Source of the DNA: Macrolepiota albuminosa
Taxonomy: Eukaryota > Basidiomycota > Agaricomycetes > Agaricales > Agaricaceae
Assembly: GCA_027475525.1 (NCBI GenBank)
Contig: JAMWFC010000055.1
Span: forward strand, 600,212-664,211
Length of the DNA stretch: 64,000 bases
Reading direction: 5' to 3'
In this document: positions 12,650 through 25,396 of the stretch, piece after piece
Layout: every line of letters starts with the position of its first letter
How positions within the stretch are numbered: the first letter of the stretch is position 1
Program-made: the position numbers and the translations under genes
Notes under the pieces: model-generated
What the model was told of the DNA's origin: nothing
Database searches by the model: none
What the model saw: the letters and a program-made list of their open reading frames with translations, nothing else

Positions 12650-13247
12650 GAAGAACTGGGACACTGTATGCTTAACCTTGCAAACTTTATTCAACGTCGC
12701 AACTGAGAGACAGACTCGATGCCAGATTGTTCAATCAATAAAATTTATTGCAATTCTATGGTTCTATCAAAGATACTGTAACAATGCAAAGCATCGTAAA
12801 AGGGAGCCAAAAATTACTGAAAGCCGAAGCTAACAGATGGGTTCGGATGTATAATTTGCAATCAGCAAAAAACTGTGTCTCGGTAAAAACCTCACTGACG
12901 ACAGTACATNNNNNNNNNNNNNNNNNNNNNNNNNNNNNNNNNNNNNNNNNNNNNNNNNNNNNNNNNNNNNNNNNNNNNNNNNNNNNNNNNNNNNNNNNNN
13001 NNNNNNNNNCACCTAGTGCTGTAAAATTAAACCAAGAGTTAATCAGGATGTGACAGCGTGACATGGGCGGTTAGTTTTGGAGTCTGAACGATTTCAGCGA
13101 GACACGTTGCCGCCCGTCACCACCGACGTTCTTTCCTTCATTTCTTGTCGTTATCTACTATCCAGGCGCTCAGCGAGTTGCCTCCTATCCCATATATCTT
13201 TTTCTCTACTGGGCGGGTCGTCCATTTCGTGGTTCCTTCGCGTCCCT
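12650..13247. other. Intergenic with assembly gap
   Basis: The stretch lies between the divergent KTI12 and RhoGAP starts. It includes exactly 100 N at 12910-13009, a conventional scaffold-gap size, so the true distance is unknown. A 5' exon of the RhoGAP gene could be hidden here. Confidence 0.9.
12910..13009. other. Assembly gap, 100 N
   Basis: Exactly 100 ambiguous bases, a conventional placeholder for a gap of unknown length. Confidence 0.98.
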
Positions 13248-16200
13248 ATGTTGGTAAACCAGCGTGATGTTCCACAACCTCAATCCCATGTCCAACAGGA
13301 CATCGCCTATTCGGCCGTACCAGAGGCCACCGTCTTGGAGGATCGCTTGTGTCCAGGATGCAAAAAGCCGGCTGTAAATGAAACGGGTGGTTTGGTTGTC
13401 GCTTTTGGGTGCGTTGATCTCATCACGGGCACGTCCCCCAGTTCACAGCTGTATCTTAATGATGCGTCGTCTCTCTAGACAATCCTTTTTTCACGTTGAT
13501 TGCTTCAAATGTGCGAAATGTGGTGATAAAGTTACAGCTGATACCAATCTTCTTCTACTCTCGGATGGATCCCCAATTTGCACAAATTGCACATACAGCT
13601 GTAATGTCTGTCGGTTACCTATCTTGGATGAAGCTATTATGACTGGCCACGACTCGTATCACGCCCATTGTTTCAAATGCAAAGTCTGCAAATCTCGCAT
13701 AGATGACCTCGTCTTCGCCAAGACCAGTCAAGGCGTGTACTGCATGAATTGTCATAACGAGAGAATGGCTAGAATCAGGAGTCATGTGCAAAAGAAGGCC
13801 GAAAGGGAGAGGGAGAAGAGGGCGGGTGGAAGCGGTTCGACGAAATCCCGTGAACGGAGAGCTCGGGATCATGATACAGGGAGCAATGGTGTACGCTTCC
13901 ACTCTTCATGGTTGTTTAACTTTTAACCTATCCAAATTTTTACCTTTTCAATCTTAGGGCCTTAATTCTCCGATAAATTCACGACCCTCCAGTTCTCGCG
14001 ACCAGGACACTACCCAATCTATTCGACCGCCTAATGACTCGTATGTCAGCGATGCGTCTGTTGCTCTCACTCAAGCGCAATCGCCGTCGCCGTCATCATC
14101 ATCATCTTACCCCACTCCTTCTTCATCGACATACCCCTCTCAGTCCATTTCCGTGACAGTCGCTCCTCCTGACGCACCCGATCATCCATACCTTGCCATC
14201 TCGAGCGCTACATCGGAACCTGAACGTCCAAACCCAGTTAAACAGAGGGCACTAACTATACCCGGTGTTACCCAGGACTATTCGGGGGAGGAACGGCGAC
14301 GTAGCTATGACGATGGAGTCCGTCCCCTAAATGTTCTTTTTGGAAGGGATAATTCCATCCACAAGCCAAATGATGGACCTGTCGTGTCGAATGGCTTGGC
14401 AGCGCCCCCGTCTCGACGAGACAAACGTCGGTCAATCAACCCTGGGGTATCTTTGCCTGAATTGAATGTGCGCACTTCAACCCAGCCCTCAATCTCCGCA
14501 CTTTCGTCTCCCTCGAATTCTCTCCCCGTTACTCTTCAAATTGACCGAGTACAGACATCACCCTTGGCAAATGGGCGGGAATCACCTCACTCCACTCTGT
14601 CGCCCTTACGCGAACAACTTTCTCCTAAACTTCCTTCTCCACATCCAACATCCCATAGCAGCTTGCAGCGGAGCAATTCAAGTGGCCATTCTCCCTCCTC
14701 TGGTCTTTATCATGGCGACGGACAAGATTTATCTCATCCATCGTCACCCACTCGCTCTAATGATCAGACCATTATTGTCACTGCGCCGTCGACGAATGTG
14801 ACTGTCGGCTCAGTGCCGTCTTCGAAAGCGCGAACAAAGGCATGCACGCAAGTCATCACTACCGCCGATGGCTCGCAGTGCGGTGATGTCCGACAATTAT
14901 CGGGGCCCAAAGAATCGGAAACGCTTCGCTTTCAGCGTTCAGCTGACAACATTCAACACGCAGAATCACGACCAACTTCCACTTCCAGCCTCGTTGTTCA
15001 ATTGCAGCCGCGGTCTCGTTCTGTGTCCCCGGCCCGCTGTGTAGATGTTCCTCAGAGTGTTGAATATGAAACGAATGCTGATTCCGAGGCAGAAAATCCT
15101 GAGGAACGGGCACATTCGCAGGATTCTGTACCCCCTACATCGCCACAAGATGCAGATCAATCTTCTCCTTCAAAGGGAAGTACCGTTGGTGAAGAAATAG
15201 ATGTGGTCATGCCCTTACTGGAAAGTGGCTCAGAAGACTTGTCGGAGTCGTCTCCAGTGGAGTACACCTCACACTCCACTTTCATCGCTCCTGCCCTCCC
15301 TCCTATTCGTCTTTCATTAAGTTCTAATGACTTTTCCGAGCTTTTCAATTCAGTAGGAGGCTTTCCGTCTCGCATATCCTTGAGCCAGTTAGCGAAGATC
15401 TCGGAAGGGCAGAAGAGTGGTAAATCAACTCCGCCATCAGCAGCTGCCGACTCAGACGTCGTCACACCGACGCCCCGCGCTCCAGCCTTGCCTTCAACAG
15501 TCGAAGAGAGTGAAGCTGACGATGATACCATCAAAGTTACGGAGAAGAGGGCTCTGCCCCAAGATGATATACCTTCGCAGTTGGGTAACGGCTACACGTC
15601 TTCTGAGGCTAGGGACGACGATCCTCCGCCCCTGATAAGGCTTACACAAGCTAAGGATGTCTTACGCCGTCCAAGTTTGTCCAGTACATCAGATTCATCG
15701 CATGCTTCGCGTCCTCAGCATCTTACGCCGAAGTCGGGAAACATTGCCGATGTCTCAAATGTATCCTTTACCTTTCCCAATCGTTCGGCTAACACGCAGA
15801 CGTGCATCACGTTGACAGAGCCTGATTCAAAAACATTAATAACCCTTTCCGAAGGAGCCGATGTTGTAATTGTGCGGCTTCAAGAAGCAGTTGCTGACGC
15901 GCGGGATCGCGGAGCACAACATCTCAAACTGGAGAGGGCATCTGTAGAGGCCATTCTAACAACTCTGGAGACACAGAAAACGGAATACCTACAGCTTACG
16001 AACAAATTCGATGGAGTCAAGGTTTGTGTGCTTTATACAATGACCGAGATCTCGCTCATTGTCGCCTTGACAGAGGACAAGTAAACAATACATCGAAGGG
16101 TTGACAGTTGCGCAGGCAGAGTATGATCGAGAGCTCAAAGCCCGCCGGGACGCTGAAGCCGAGGTTACACGGCTCAGAGTCCTTTTGTCTGGCAAGGTCG

Positions 16201-18071
16201 CAAAGCTAACCGCGTTGTCTGGTGATAATAGGAAAGAAAAGCTTAGACAACAGTTGTCGAAGGAGCTTCACGACAGCTTATCTGGTCTTGAGCTCGACCT
16301 TTCGAACCTGAAGGTAGAGCGTGATATGGCTCTGGCTGAAGTTGAGGAACTAGAGGCGACTAAGAGGTTCGTCCCATCAATATGCTGGGTCATGCTTAAT
16401 TCCAGTTGTTCAATTTCTCACCAGCGCATCATCCGAAGTGCCTCCCTCTAATCTCGGCCGCTCTCTGACCAAACGTCTTGAAAGCATCAAGAACCAGTAC
16501 AAACGAGATCTTTTACCCTTGACCAAGGAGAAGGAGAGTCTACAAAGAGAAATAGCAGAACTCAAAGCTGTCCGAGATGTTTTTCTTGAGGAGACAACGG
16601 TTCTCAATGCTCGTAATGAGGAGCTCGCACAATTGAGTGCAGCCTATTCCCGTCGCATGGAGACCGTTCCTGAGGCATATCCTTCTAATGGTTACCATGA
16701 TCATGGAAGAGGACTGTCTATAGATCATCGAGTACACCAAATATACCAGTCACACCCAGTCACCATCTCTCACTCCCTGAGCTCATCGACCTCATCGACG
16801 CTTCATGACGAAACTATGGATCTGCGCCCACCGAAAATCCAAAGGTTGGAGTCGGACCATATACCTGCCAAGTCGAAGTTCATAAATATGAAATGGGTGG
16901 GTTCACGGGCGAAAGAACTCACTTCACCTCAGGCTACGGTTGCGGCAGAGAGAAAGATAACTCCGATACCGCACAATTTCCAACAGTTGAGCATCTTGCG
17001 ATTCACGCGGTGCGACCACTGCGGAGACAAGATGTGGGGTTCGCAGTTACGCTGCACCGGTTTGTTACCCTGCTAATTTCGTCAAACGTATCACTAATAT
17101 GACTATTTCCAGTCTGTCCCACTTCAATTCATGTCCGATGCGTTAACCATCTGCAGACGCATTGCATTCAAGTCCCAAATATAAATTCAGAGCTTCCATC
17201 TGCCCCACTTCGTATGTTGCTAAGTCCCTACTCCCTACTTCACTCACCAATTGACGTGTTTCATTAGTACCCTCAATGTTTGGTCGTGACCTTATCGAAC
17301 AGGCTCATGCGGATTCACAAGGGGAAGAAGATCGTCACGTACCTGTTATTGTGGAAAAATGTATAGAGGCAGTAGAGGCCATCGGTATGTTTACATCATG
17401 CCTTTGGGGGATATTAAATTCTCATTTTTTGACCTCAGCACTGGAGTATGAGGGTATTTATCGAAAAACAGGCGGTGCTGGACAGTCAAAGGCCATTACG
17501 CAGCTGTTCGAACGCGGGGACTATTCGTCATTCGACCTTCGGGATTCGGATCGTTTTAACGATATCTGCAGTGTAACATCTGTCCTCAAGAACTACTTCC
17601 GGTCCCTGCCGGTGCCATTGCTCACTTATGATCTTCATGATGAGTTTATGGCAACCGTAAAGATCAAGGATCATGTTGCACGGGATACCAAGTTACTGGA
17701 TTTGGTGAACAAGCTTCCAGACGTACACTACTATACGTTACGAAAGCTCATGCTACATTTACACCGGTAAGTTTTACTCTTGCCTCGCTTACGTTGGTCA
17801 CTTATGTATCCTTTCTAAGTGTGCGTGACTTTGCGGATATCAATAAGATGAATGCAAGAAACATTGGCGTCGTATTTGGACGTGAGTATTATTTTTTCCC
17901 TCTTCATTGAATCATTGGCTGAATTGTTGTGTGACAGCTACTCTGATGCGCCCTCGCGATCCGGCGCAAGAATTCAACGACATGGCGGGTAAAGTTATTA
18001 CTATTGAGTGGCTTGTCGAAAACGCCCCTCGGATATTCAACATACAAGGCAACACCGGTTACCAGGCATAA
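13248..18071 (+). CDS. LIM-LIM-coiled coil-C1-RhoGAP protein
   Basis: This is a GTPase-activating protein for Rho/Cdc42-type GTPases, which in fungi controls polarity and septum sites. There are two tandem LIM zinc domains (CPGCKKP to CTNC, then CNVCRLP to CMNCH). A Ser/Pro-rich region of about 600 residues and a coiled coil (about 15.9-16.6 kb) follow. Next comes a complete C1 zinc finger, HNFQQLSILRFTRCDHCGDK continuing across an intron as VCPTSIHVRCVNH. The RhoGAP domain has the arginine finger in GIYRKTGG, then SVLKNYFRSLPVPLL and MNARNIGVVFG. The stop at 18069-18071 follows FNIQGNTGYQA. It resembles yeast Rga1/Rga2 with an added C1 domain. The first in-frame ATG is used as start; an upstream exon may lie in the N gap. 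Confidence 0.88.
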
Positions 18072-18731
18072 ACGTATATCCCTTCCTATTTATCAACTTA
18101 TCATATTTTTCTCCATCGTGGCTACACAGGGAATGCATAGCACCCCTCCTCACATATGTATTGCAAGACTTTTTCTCCTATGCCTCACTTGTCATTTCGC
18201 CCATCTTTGACATTTTCTGTGAAGAAATGTCGATTTTCGTATATAGGGGGTTTACAGCTCCTAACCTTTCGTCTTCCGTGGATCTTTATTGTTTGAGTAG
18301 CTCTTCCATTATACCCATTTACCCGCATAATTCCGGATTGGATGTATTACTCTGCACTGCATATATGATGGCCTGCAATTGAATAAATTCAGGTTTGAAT
18401 TTGGGGTATCGGCGGATCCTAAAGAAAACACTTGTAACTACAAAACTTCTCTCGACCGCCGTGACCGGGGGACCGTATCAGATTTCAGACTGCAGAACAA
18501 AAAGTGGCGTCTGGGACCAGTTGCTGCGCCTGCTACTGCTGCGGCCGTGCGCCCCACCAACGGAGCAGCATCTGCGCCACTACCACGTACACCCAACGAA
18601 AACATTCTGTCAAACACTGAAACAGTTATTAGCTGGGATGGAGGAATGCCGCTACTACGCCACGTACACCCAACGAAAACATTCTGTCAAACACTGAAAC
18701 AGTTATTAGCTGGGATGGAGGAATGCCGCTA
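18072..18731. other. Convergent intergenic region, no gene seen
   Basis: This is the 3' flank shared by the RhoGAP and BTB genes. Open frames here overlap low-complexity sequence and one 77-bp duplication and show no domain. Confidence 0.55.
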
Positions 18732-18736
18732 CTACG
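18583..18736. repeat. 77-bp tandem duplication 7
   Basis: Copies 18583-18659 and 18660-18736; the second overlaps the BTB gene stop codon. Confidence 0.95.
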
Positions 18737-20409
18737 ACATACAAGTGGCGGTAAAAGCCTTTGCACTGGCCTGACAGGCGGTCTGGGTCAGCGACAAAGG
18801 AGGACTGACGCCTTCGAGCATGCGGAGATATCGAAAGACCATAGATGGTTGGGGTGGGCCTGTCAGAGCACATACTTTTCAGAGAACTTGTCATGATGAT
18901 AATAATAATCGACTAACCAAACCGGAAAACAGCAAAGTAGGCTTGTTTCCATTTCTCCTCAAGTAGCCGCGCGCACACTAAGGGTTCCGGACATGTGACG
19001 CACTATTTTGAAATTTTGATAAACCACAAATGGAATAAGATTCATGTGAGCTTACACATTGATATTCCTTCGCGATCAGGGTCAAACCGAGCTTCAGGAC
19101 ACGTTCAAGGAACCAGGTACGGCTGAAGGAGATAGAATAAGGAGGAACGAAAACTTGGAATCTAGGGTATACACACCGTTTTTCGAGCTTGAGTAAAGTT
19201 TCTTGAGAAAGAGTTGCCATTTCTTCGTCCGGCCAGCCACCAGGATTGTCCAAAACAAATCGGCTGGCTTCACGATAGAGTTCTTCTTCTTCAAAGAGCT
19301 CTGCAATGCGCAAGGCTTTAATTGGTCTACCCGCAGCATGGGTGAGCAGGAAGGTAAGGCATTCGCGCTGTAGCGGAGGCACGCATAACTTGTGCGAGAT
19401 ATTCATTAGGCTTTCAACATTATTCCAGGTAATAGTACATTCCAGGCTGGAAACCGATGATTCGGATGAGACGGCTTACACGACCAACAGACATACTGGG
19501 GATAAACAAATTTGAGGAAATCGTGAAACGTACTGGCCTGTACTATCATGAGTATATAGAAGTTGACCAGCATGATGGACATACGCGTTCTTCCTTAAGG
19601 ACGATAACCGCATCAGGACCATGCATGAGTCGATGTCGTTCAGGACGGGATTGTTCAAGGGATCGCTTTCGTTGGCGACTCCCTTCTACGTTCTCACCTG
19701 AGCCCTGCAATTTTTCAAGACTGATGTCTCGGGCACGCGCAACCTGGTCAGGTAAAGGTGTGACGTCCGGCTCTGAGCTAGAGGCGTTCTGAGAATACCA
19801 GTCTTCACTAAGATTGGCAGGCACTTCTTGTTCTGCGATGATAGGGAGTTCTGATGATTCAGTGTCTGGATCCATTAAAGCAAAGGTCATTTCTGTAGAA
19901 ACGTCGGTCATTGGCTTTTTCCTGTCTCCTGGAACGGAGGGAGGCTGTGATATGGTGATCACACTTGATATGGATTGTGGCCGCCCAGGGCCAGTCTCTG
20001 ACCAGTTTCCACTCAACGCAGCCTCGAAGAAAGGAGAAGCAAAGAAAAGGACCTCCTTGTGCGCCCTGTCGATGATTATTGGCGGGAAATCAGTGGGTGC
20101 ATACTACGATGCTAACCAAAATGACGTGTTTTCCACAACAATTTTAACGGTTCCTGGGAAGCGGCTGTTCTTGGTAAACGCTTCGTCAATCTCAATAGCC
20201 TCTTCGCTGTCTTCACCAATGCTGAGCTCGGATACGATGTCGTCGGTCTCGCACTCCTGAAGGACCCATGGAGGAGAACCAGAAGAACGGAAGATGCCAG
20301 AGGCAGCGGCGTGAGTCTCTGTTGGAGAACTAAGAGACGCAGAGGGGTTGTTAGGTCCCCTTGAATTGCGCGCGATGAGTATGTGTGACGGGTTTAAATT
20401 TGTGGTCAT
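18732..20409 (-). CDS. BTB/POZ domain protein
   Basis: BTB domains mediate dimerisation and often recruit Cul3. From the ATG at 20409 there are about 90 polar residues, then the BTB core begins (TVKIVVENTSFW, then AHKEVLFFASPFFEAALSGNW across an intron). The fold is interrupted by some 120 Ser/Pro-rich residues. It resumes as STFHDFLKFVYPQ, NVESLMNISHKLCVPPLQREC and ALRIAELFEEEELYREASRF. The C-terminus (LLEEKWKQAYFAVFRFG, intron, MVFRYLRMLEGVSPPL) ends at a TAG at 18732-18734, just inside a 77-bp duplication. An in-frame ATG at 20475 is an alternative start, but it lies 22 bp from the tRNA. The family is expanded in Agaricomycetes; the specific role is unknown. Confidence 0.72.
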
Positions 20410-20497
20410 TGACTTTTCCAGAAATCCAGCCGCGAACAGTTTGAGAGAGCTCTTCACAAGCCTTCCATGTGTCATACGGATTACAAAGTATAGCAAC

Positions 20498-20579
20498 GGT
20501 TCTATAGTGTAGTGGTTATCACTCGAGATTCTGATTTATCATATTTCTCGAAACCCAGGTTCGAGCCCTGGTAGGACCT
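20498..20579 (+). tRNA. tRNA-Gln (anticodon CTG) with a 10-nt intron
   Basis: The acceptor stem GGTTCTA pairs with TAGGACC. The D-arm GTG...CAC, the anticodon stem CGAGA/TCTCG and the T-arm CCAGG-TTCGAGC-CCTGG all form. The anticodon CTG at 20531-20533 reads CAG codons. Between the stem halves there are 17 nt, so a 10-nt intron (20535-20544) sits one base 3' of the anticodon, the standard eukaryotic position. The body closely matches the yeast tRNA-Gln pattern. A run of seven T (20579-20585) follows. Confidence 0.9.
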
Positions 20580-20585
20580 TTTTTT
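20580..20585 (+). terminator. Pol III T-tract terminator
   Basis: Six T follow the discriminator base of the tRNA directly. The same tract is repeated 77 bp downstream by the duplication. Confidence 0.8.
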
Positions 20586-20593
20586 CAGTCTTC

Positions 20594-20656
20594 TATCACT
20601 CGAGATTCTGATTTATCATATTTCTCGAAACCCAGGTTCGAGCCCTGGTAGGACCT
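20594..20656 (+). pseudogene. Partial tRNA-Gln copy lacking its 5' end
   Basis: This is an exact copy of the tRNA from within the D-loop to the discriminator base, missing the 5' acceptor strand and most of the A box. It exists only because of the 77-bp duplication and is probably not in the real genome. Confidence 0.8.
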
Positions 20657-20724
20657 TTTTTTCAGTCTTCGACAAGATGTGATAACAATATATGTAGCGA
20701 GCTCAAGAAATATAGTAATAACAG

Positions 20725-21876
20725 CTACTTTATCGGTTTCTGCTTCTTGTTCTCCACCTTTTCAGTTTTGCGTTTCCTCTTCGTCTCCTTTTCAGCCAAT
20801 GCCGCTTCCTCGTCTGCCAAGCGTCTTGCCTTCTCAGCGTGCCCGGACATCTTCTCAAGCATCTGGAAGGTGTCTTCATCGTCATCGCTCTCATCTTCGT
20901 CGTCAGGCTGTATCTCTTTCTGCACCTCAGCCCTCTCAATTTCCGATTCAGTCGGGCTCGTCTTCGCTGCTGGACCGCTTTCAGGAACATGTTCTGGCGA
21001 GAACGGATCTGACTGGATGGATCCCAATAGTGACAACATTTCATTCGCAACCGTTAGTCTGTCAAAATGTTCAATCGGTGGCTCCTGAATACCCGAATTG
21101 CCATACCCTATGACTGTAAAGGTCAGATATCCATCTGCATCACCAAGTCTCGCGCGCGTTAGATGGTGCACCCATTTCCCGCCTTCATCGCCCTCCCCGC
21201 TTTTTGATGAGCCTTCCTCTATATCCTCTGTGTTTGCACCTGCCCCATATTCAGGATCATTTTCTGCTGGTCCATATTCGAATTCCCATTCATCTTTTGG
21301 TATATGATGCCGTGGTATTGACACATTGAAAGTTCGATGCAGTAACAAGGAAACGTGGTCCGGCGAAGAAAGACTGATTTTACCCACTACTGGGTATTAA
21401 GTCTCGATTATACAGACAAAAGGCCGCAAACATACTGAGCTTCATGCCGACGCGTGGGCTCCATATGGTTGCATCAAATTCTATGGGACAGACAAGAAAC
21501 GGGCAATCCCCTTGAACTGCGCCTGTTTTAGATAGAAAACGAAGATTTGAATGTGAGAGCACTACGCCACGAAGCGCGGGTATGTATCTTAAGCAAATAG
21601 AAACCATTATTGTAGTTGAAGACCGACTTTTTGTTAACGCACTTACCTCATAACCATAGAATCCAGTATCTCTTCTATCCCTGCGCGTGGATTCCCAGCA
21701 AATGTGGGAGCAACTGATACTACAAGAGAGGTCCTGACAACATAAAATTCCGTAGAATCGGGAGCCTTGCCCTTCTCCTTTTTGTCTTTTCTCTCTGTCC
21801 TCTCTTTCTTTAGCTTCTTTGAGGGCTTCTCGTCAGCAACGATGCTTGTTTTGCGCTTTTTATGGGACTTTTCCAT
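20725..21876 (-). CDS. RPA43: RNA polymerase I subunit A43
   Basis: A43 is the Pol I stalk subunit that binds Rrn3 for rRNA transcription. The start at 21876 gives a Lys-rich N-terminus, then the Rpb7-type tip domain (FYVVRTSLVVSVAPTFAGN, IEEILDSMVMRYIPALRGVVL, SHSNLRFL). An S1-like OB fold follows (WSPRVGMKLVGKISLSSP, LLHRTFNVSIPR, IPKDEWEFEY), and then a long acidic Lys-rich tail. Introns lie near 21610-21655 and 21385-21440. The ATG is 116 bp from the divergent PAM16 ATG. Confidence 0.85.
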
Positions 21877-21992
21877 GTCTTGGGATTCTACGTTCGGGCT
21901 GGGAAGCGTGCCAATTTTTTTTGGATATCCTCACGTGACCAACTTCTTTCTTTCCAGTCGTCCGTTTTTTAGCAATCATATAATACCCACTT
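21877..21992. promoter_or_regulatory. Bidirectional promoter RPA43/PAM16 with central CACGTG
   Basis: Only 116 bp separate the two start codons. A CACGTGACC site begins at 21932; its CACGTG core lies 55 bp from each ATG, almost exactly at the centre. Confidence 0.6.
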
Positions 21993-22655
21993 ATGGTGTG
22001 TAAGGGACTGCGACTTATCCAACATCTACTGACAACCATTCGACGTAGTCATCCCCCAAAGCTCTAGTTCAGATATTTATCACCGGAAGCCGAATTTTGG
22101 GTAAAGCTTTCTATGAAGCTGGCAGACAAGCTGTAAAAAGTACATCTTATTTACCCCTTGTCACCCTCTTGCTTCAATCTTACTAAATGCGGGGCAATGT
22201 TTCACAGATGCTAAGCATAGACCACAAAATGCGCTTGGAGGTGATGCTGCCGGAGTTGGGACCGCCTCGTCCAGTTCCCCCACTGATCAATTAACACGAC
22301 AACACCTGATGACGCTCGACGAGGCCAACCTCATTCTAAACGTAAAACGTGAAGACTCGCTGGAGAAAATCTTGAAGGTACTAGGAAATCTAATTTTTAA
22401 CCTGATCTCCAGCTTATCACTACGGTGTTCCAGAACTACGAACATCTTTTCAAAGCGAACTCTCCCCTTCCCCCACCAGAAAAACCCGTCAGAGGAAAAG
22501 CCTCACTGCCTATACAATCGCACTATCTACAGTCCAAAGTATTCCGCGCGCGCGAACGAATAGAAGCCGAATTAAAGCTTCAAGAGGCTCCACCCACTGA
22601 TGCACAAACCACACCTCCCCCATCTGAATTGCCTAGCGGAAATCAGAAGAGCTGA
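21993..22655 (+). CDS. PAM16: Mitochondrial import motor subunit PAM16/TIM16
   Basis: PAM16 is a J-like protein lacking HPD that holds PAM18 at the inner-membrane import motor. Exons are 21993-21995 (the ATG alone), 22049-22139, 22208-22377 and 22434-22655, totalling 486 nt (161 residues). The second exon reads SSPKALVQIFITGSRILGKA, the family's N-terminal membrane segment. The degenerate J domain follows (LTRQHLMTLDEANLILNV, NYEHLFKAN, SHYLQSKVFRARERIEAEL). All introns are GT-AG and phases fit. Homologous PAM16 proteins end shortly after the AELK stretch, so the length is normal. Confidence 0.92.
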
Positions 22656-22826
22656 GTAAGGATCGAGCGAGATGTGTCTACTCTACCGATACTGTATTAT
22701 CTATCTACTACACCACACACCTCTCATTCACACTAATACCTCATATGATAATGGAACATTTAGATGTCAATGCAGATTTGATTTGCTACTCCATTTCGAG
22801 GTATCTGGAAAAATACAGATTAAATT

Positions 22827-24156
22827 CTAATCTAGGACAGCATATTTTTTCAGGTGCAGCGGGATAGCGTCTTCTAAGCCCTTTGATTTGAGCCAGGCTT
22901 TGGAGAACAGGCGGCTTTGGTAACGATAGGCACCATCGCACAAGATGGTTGCGACCTTTGAACCTACGTCACAAAATGAATTCCTCAAAATCAACTAGTC
23001 AGAATATGCAGCGTACCTTTGCCCAATTTTTGTGCAAGCTCGACAGCAGCAACGACATTTAAAGCAGAGCTTGCTCCGAGGTACAGACCTTCTGTGTGCA
23101 GAAGTTCGTACACCATGGCAATAGACTTCTCGTCAGGAACGGTGAACGCGCCCGAGATCTCATTGACAAATGTACCGAGATTCTGCGTTACACGGCCTTG
23201 GCCAATGCCTGCAACCACTTGAATGAAACCATGATGCTGAAGAGATATCCAAAATACCTTCAGTAATTGAGCTCCCAGTCCGTTCAACGAGCTTTCCTCC
23301 GCTCTGAATGTAACTTGTCAACACGCTACCTGGCGGGTCGGCAAGCCAAATTTGCGTCTTTCCTCCACTCTTCTCCTTGAGATATTTCCCGACCCCTGCA
23401 AGTGTGCCACCTGTGCCTGTCGCACAAATAAACCCATCAAGGTCTCCCTGCGTTTGCTCCCAAATCTCGGGGCCCGTTGAGGTATAATGAGCATTCGCGT
23501 TGGCGGTATTGTCGAATTGATCTGTCCAAATAGCATTTTCGAGCGTCAATGCATAGTCTCGAGCTTGGTGATTATAGTTCAATGGGTTGTCATATGCAAC
23601 GGCAGGAACTGGACGAACGTCCGCGCCCAACATTCGCAGAAGATCAATCTTTTCTTGGCTCTAGTCATACGCACATTAGTATGTGAATACAAACAGAAGT
23701 AGAAGGAACTGACTTGGGTGTTTGGCATGTATATCACACAGTTATAACCTCGCGCACGGCAGACATGAGCCAGCCCAATACCTGTATTTCCGGCTGTTCC
23801 TTCGACAACGGTTCCCCCAGGCTTGATTCTGTACGTAGAGATATAATTATATATATTGTCAAGGAATCACAACTCACAAGCCCTTGTCTTCTGCATTTTG
23901 AACAACACCAAGGGCTGCACGATCTTTGACGCTACCACCCGGATTCTGAAACTCGGCCTTTCCGTAAATCTTGGAACCTATTTGTTCTGACAGCGTTTTC
24001 AAATAAATCTAGGAATATGAAGGTAAACGTTGATCAACAACGCATGGAAAGAATATTTACTAGTGGGGTATTGCCAACAGCTTCCGTGAAGCCATTAACA
24101 GTAGAAGCAGTAGCGAAGCCCCTGCGACTTGCAGCTACACGGAACCCTGCAAACAT
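22827..24156 (-). CDS. Cysteine synthase (O-acetylserine sulfhydrylase), probably mitochondrial
   Basis: This PLP enzyme makes cysteine from O-acetylserine and sulfide. From the ATG at 24156 a presequence-like start ([18 protein letters not shown]) suggests mitochondrial import. The PLP lysine lies in [11 protein letters not shown], the substrate loop in [13 protein letters not shown], and the phosphate cradle in [16 protein letters not shown]. The C-terminus runs through [20 protein letters not shown] and ends at 22827. Small introns are visible, for example around 23240, 23650 and 23830. It resembles the fungal cys12 type more than cystathionine beta-synthase, since no CBS domains follow. 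Confidence 0.9.
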
Positions 24157-24551
24157 GATGTTAAGAAGGTAAAATATGAAATGATTCAAGGATATTCATG
24201 GCGGTAAACAGGTGAGCACGACATCGACTTACATAATCATCAAGGTCGGCAAAGACCATATCCGTAAAAGAAAATTTCACTTGCAGCGATAGAAAATATG
24301 GTATTGCGTAGAGGTATGGGATATAGCGGGAGTTATGGAATTCATAAGGCCGGAGACGTGGGGACGATTCTGTACGTTGTAGGCATTCGTGCGTGGGCAT
24401 GAGTAATAGTAGGAACAGGGAGAGCATAAGTAAGGGTATGTTGTGACAAATGGGAATGTGAATGTTCGTGGTTCGTTGCACAAGACAGAGATTGTGAAAA
24501 AAAGAAATAACAGTACAGTCGTCAAAAAGCGTCGCATACAGAAACCAAAGG

Positions 24552-25396
<845 letters not shown>

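Larger units (their letters stand above)
20517..20670. repeat. 77-bp tandem duplication 8
   Basis: Copies 20517-20593 and 20594-20670, repeating most of the tRNA-Gln and its T-tract. Confidence 0.97.

Noticed and set aside
14092..14110. CAT/TCA microsatellite
   Set aside because: It encodes a serine run inside the disordered region of the RhoGAP protein and is ordinary low complexity.
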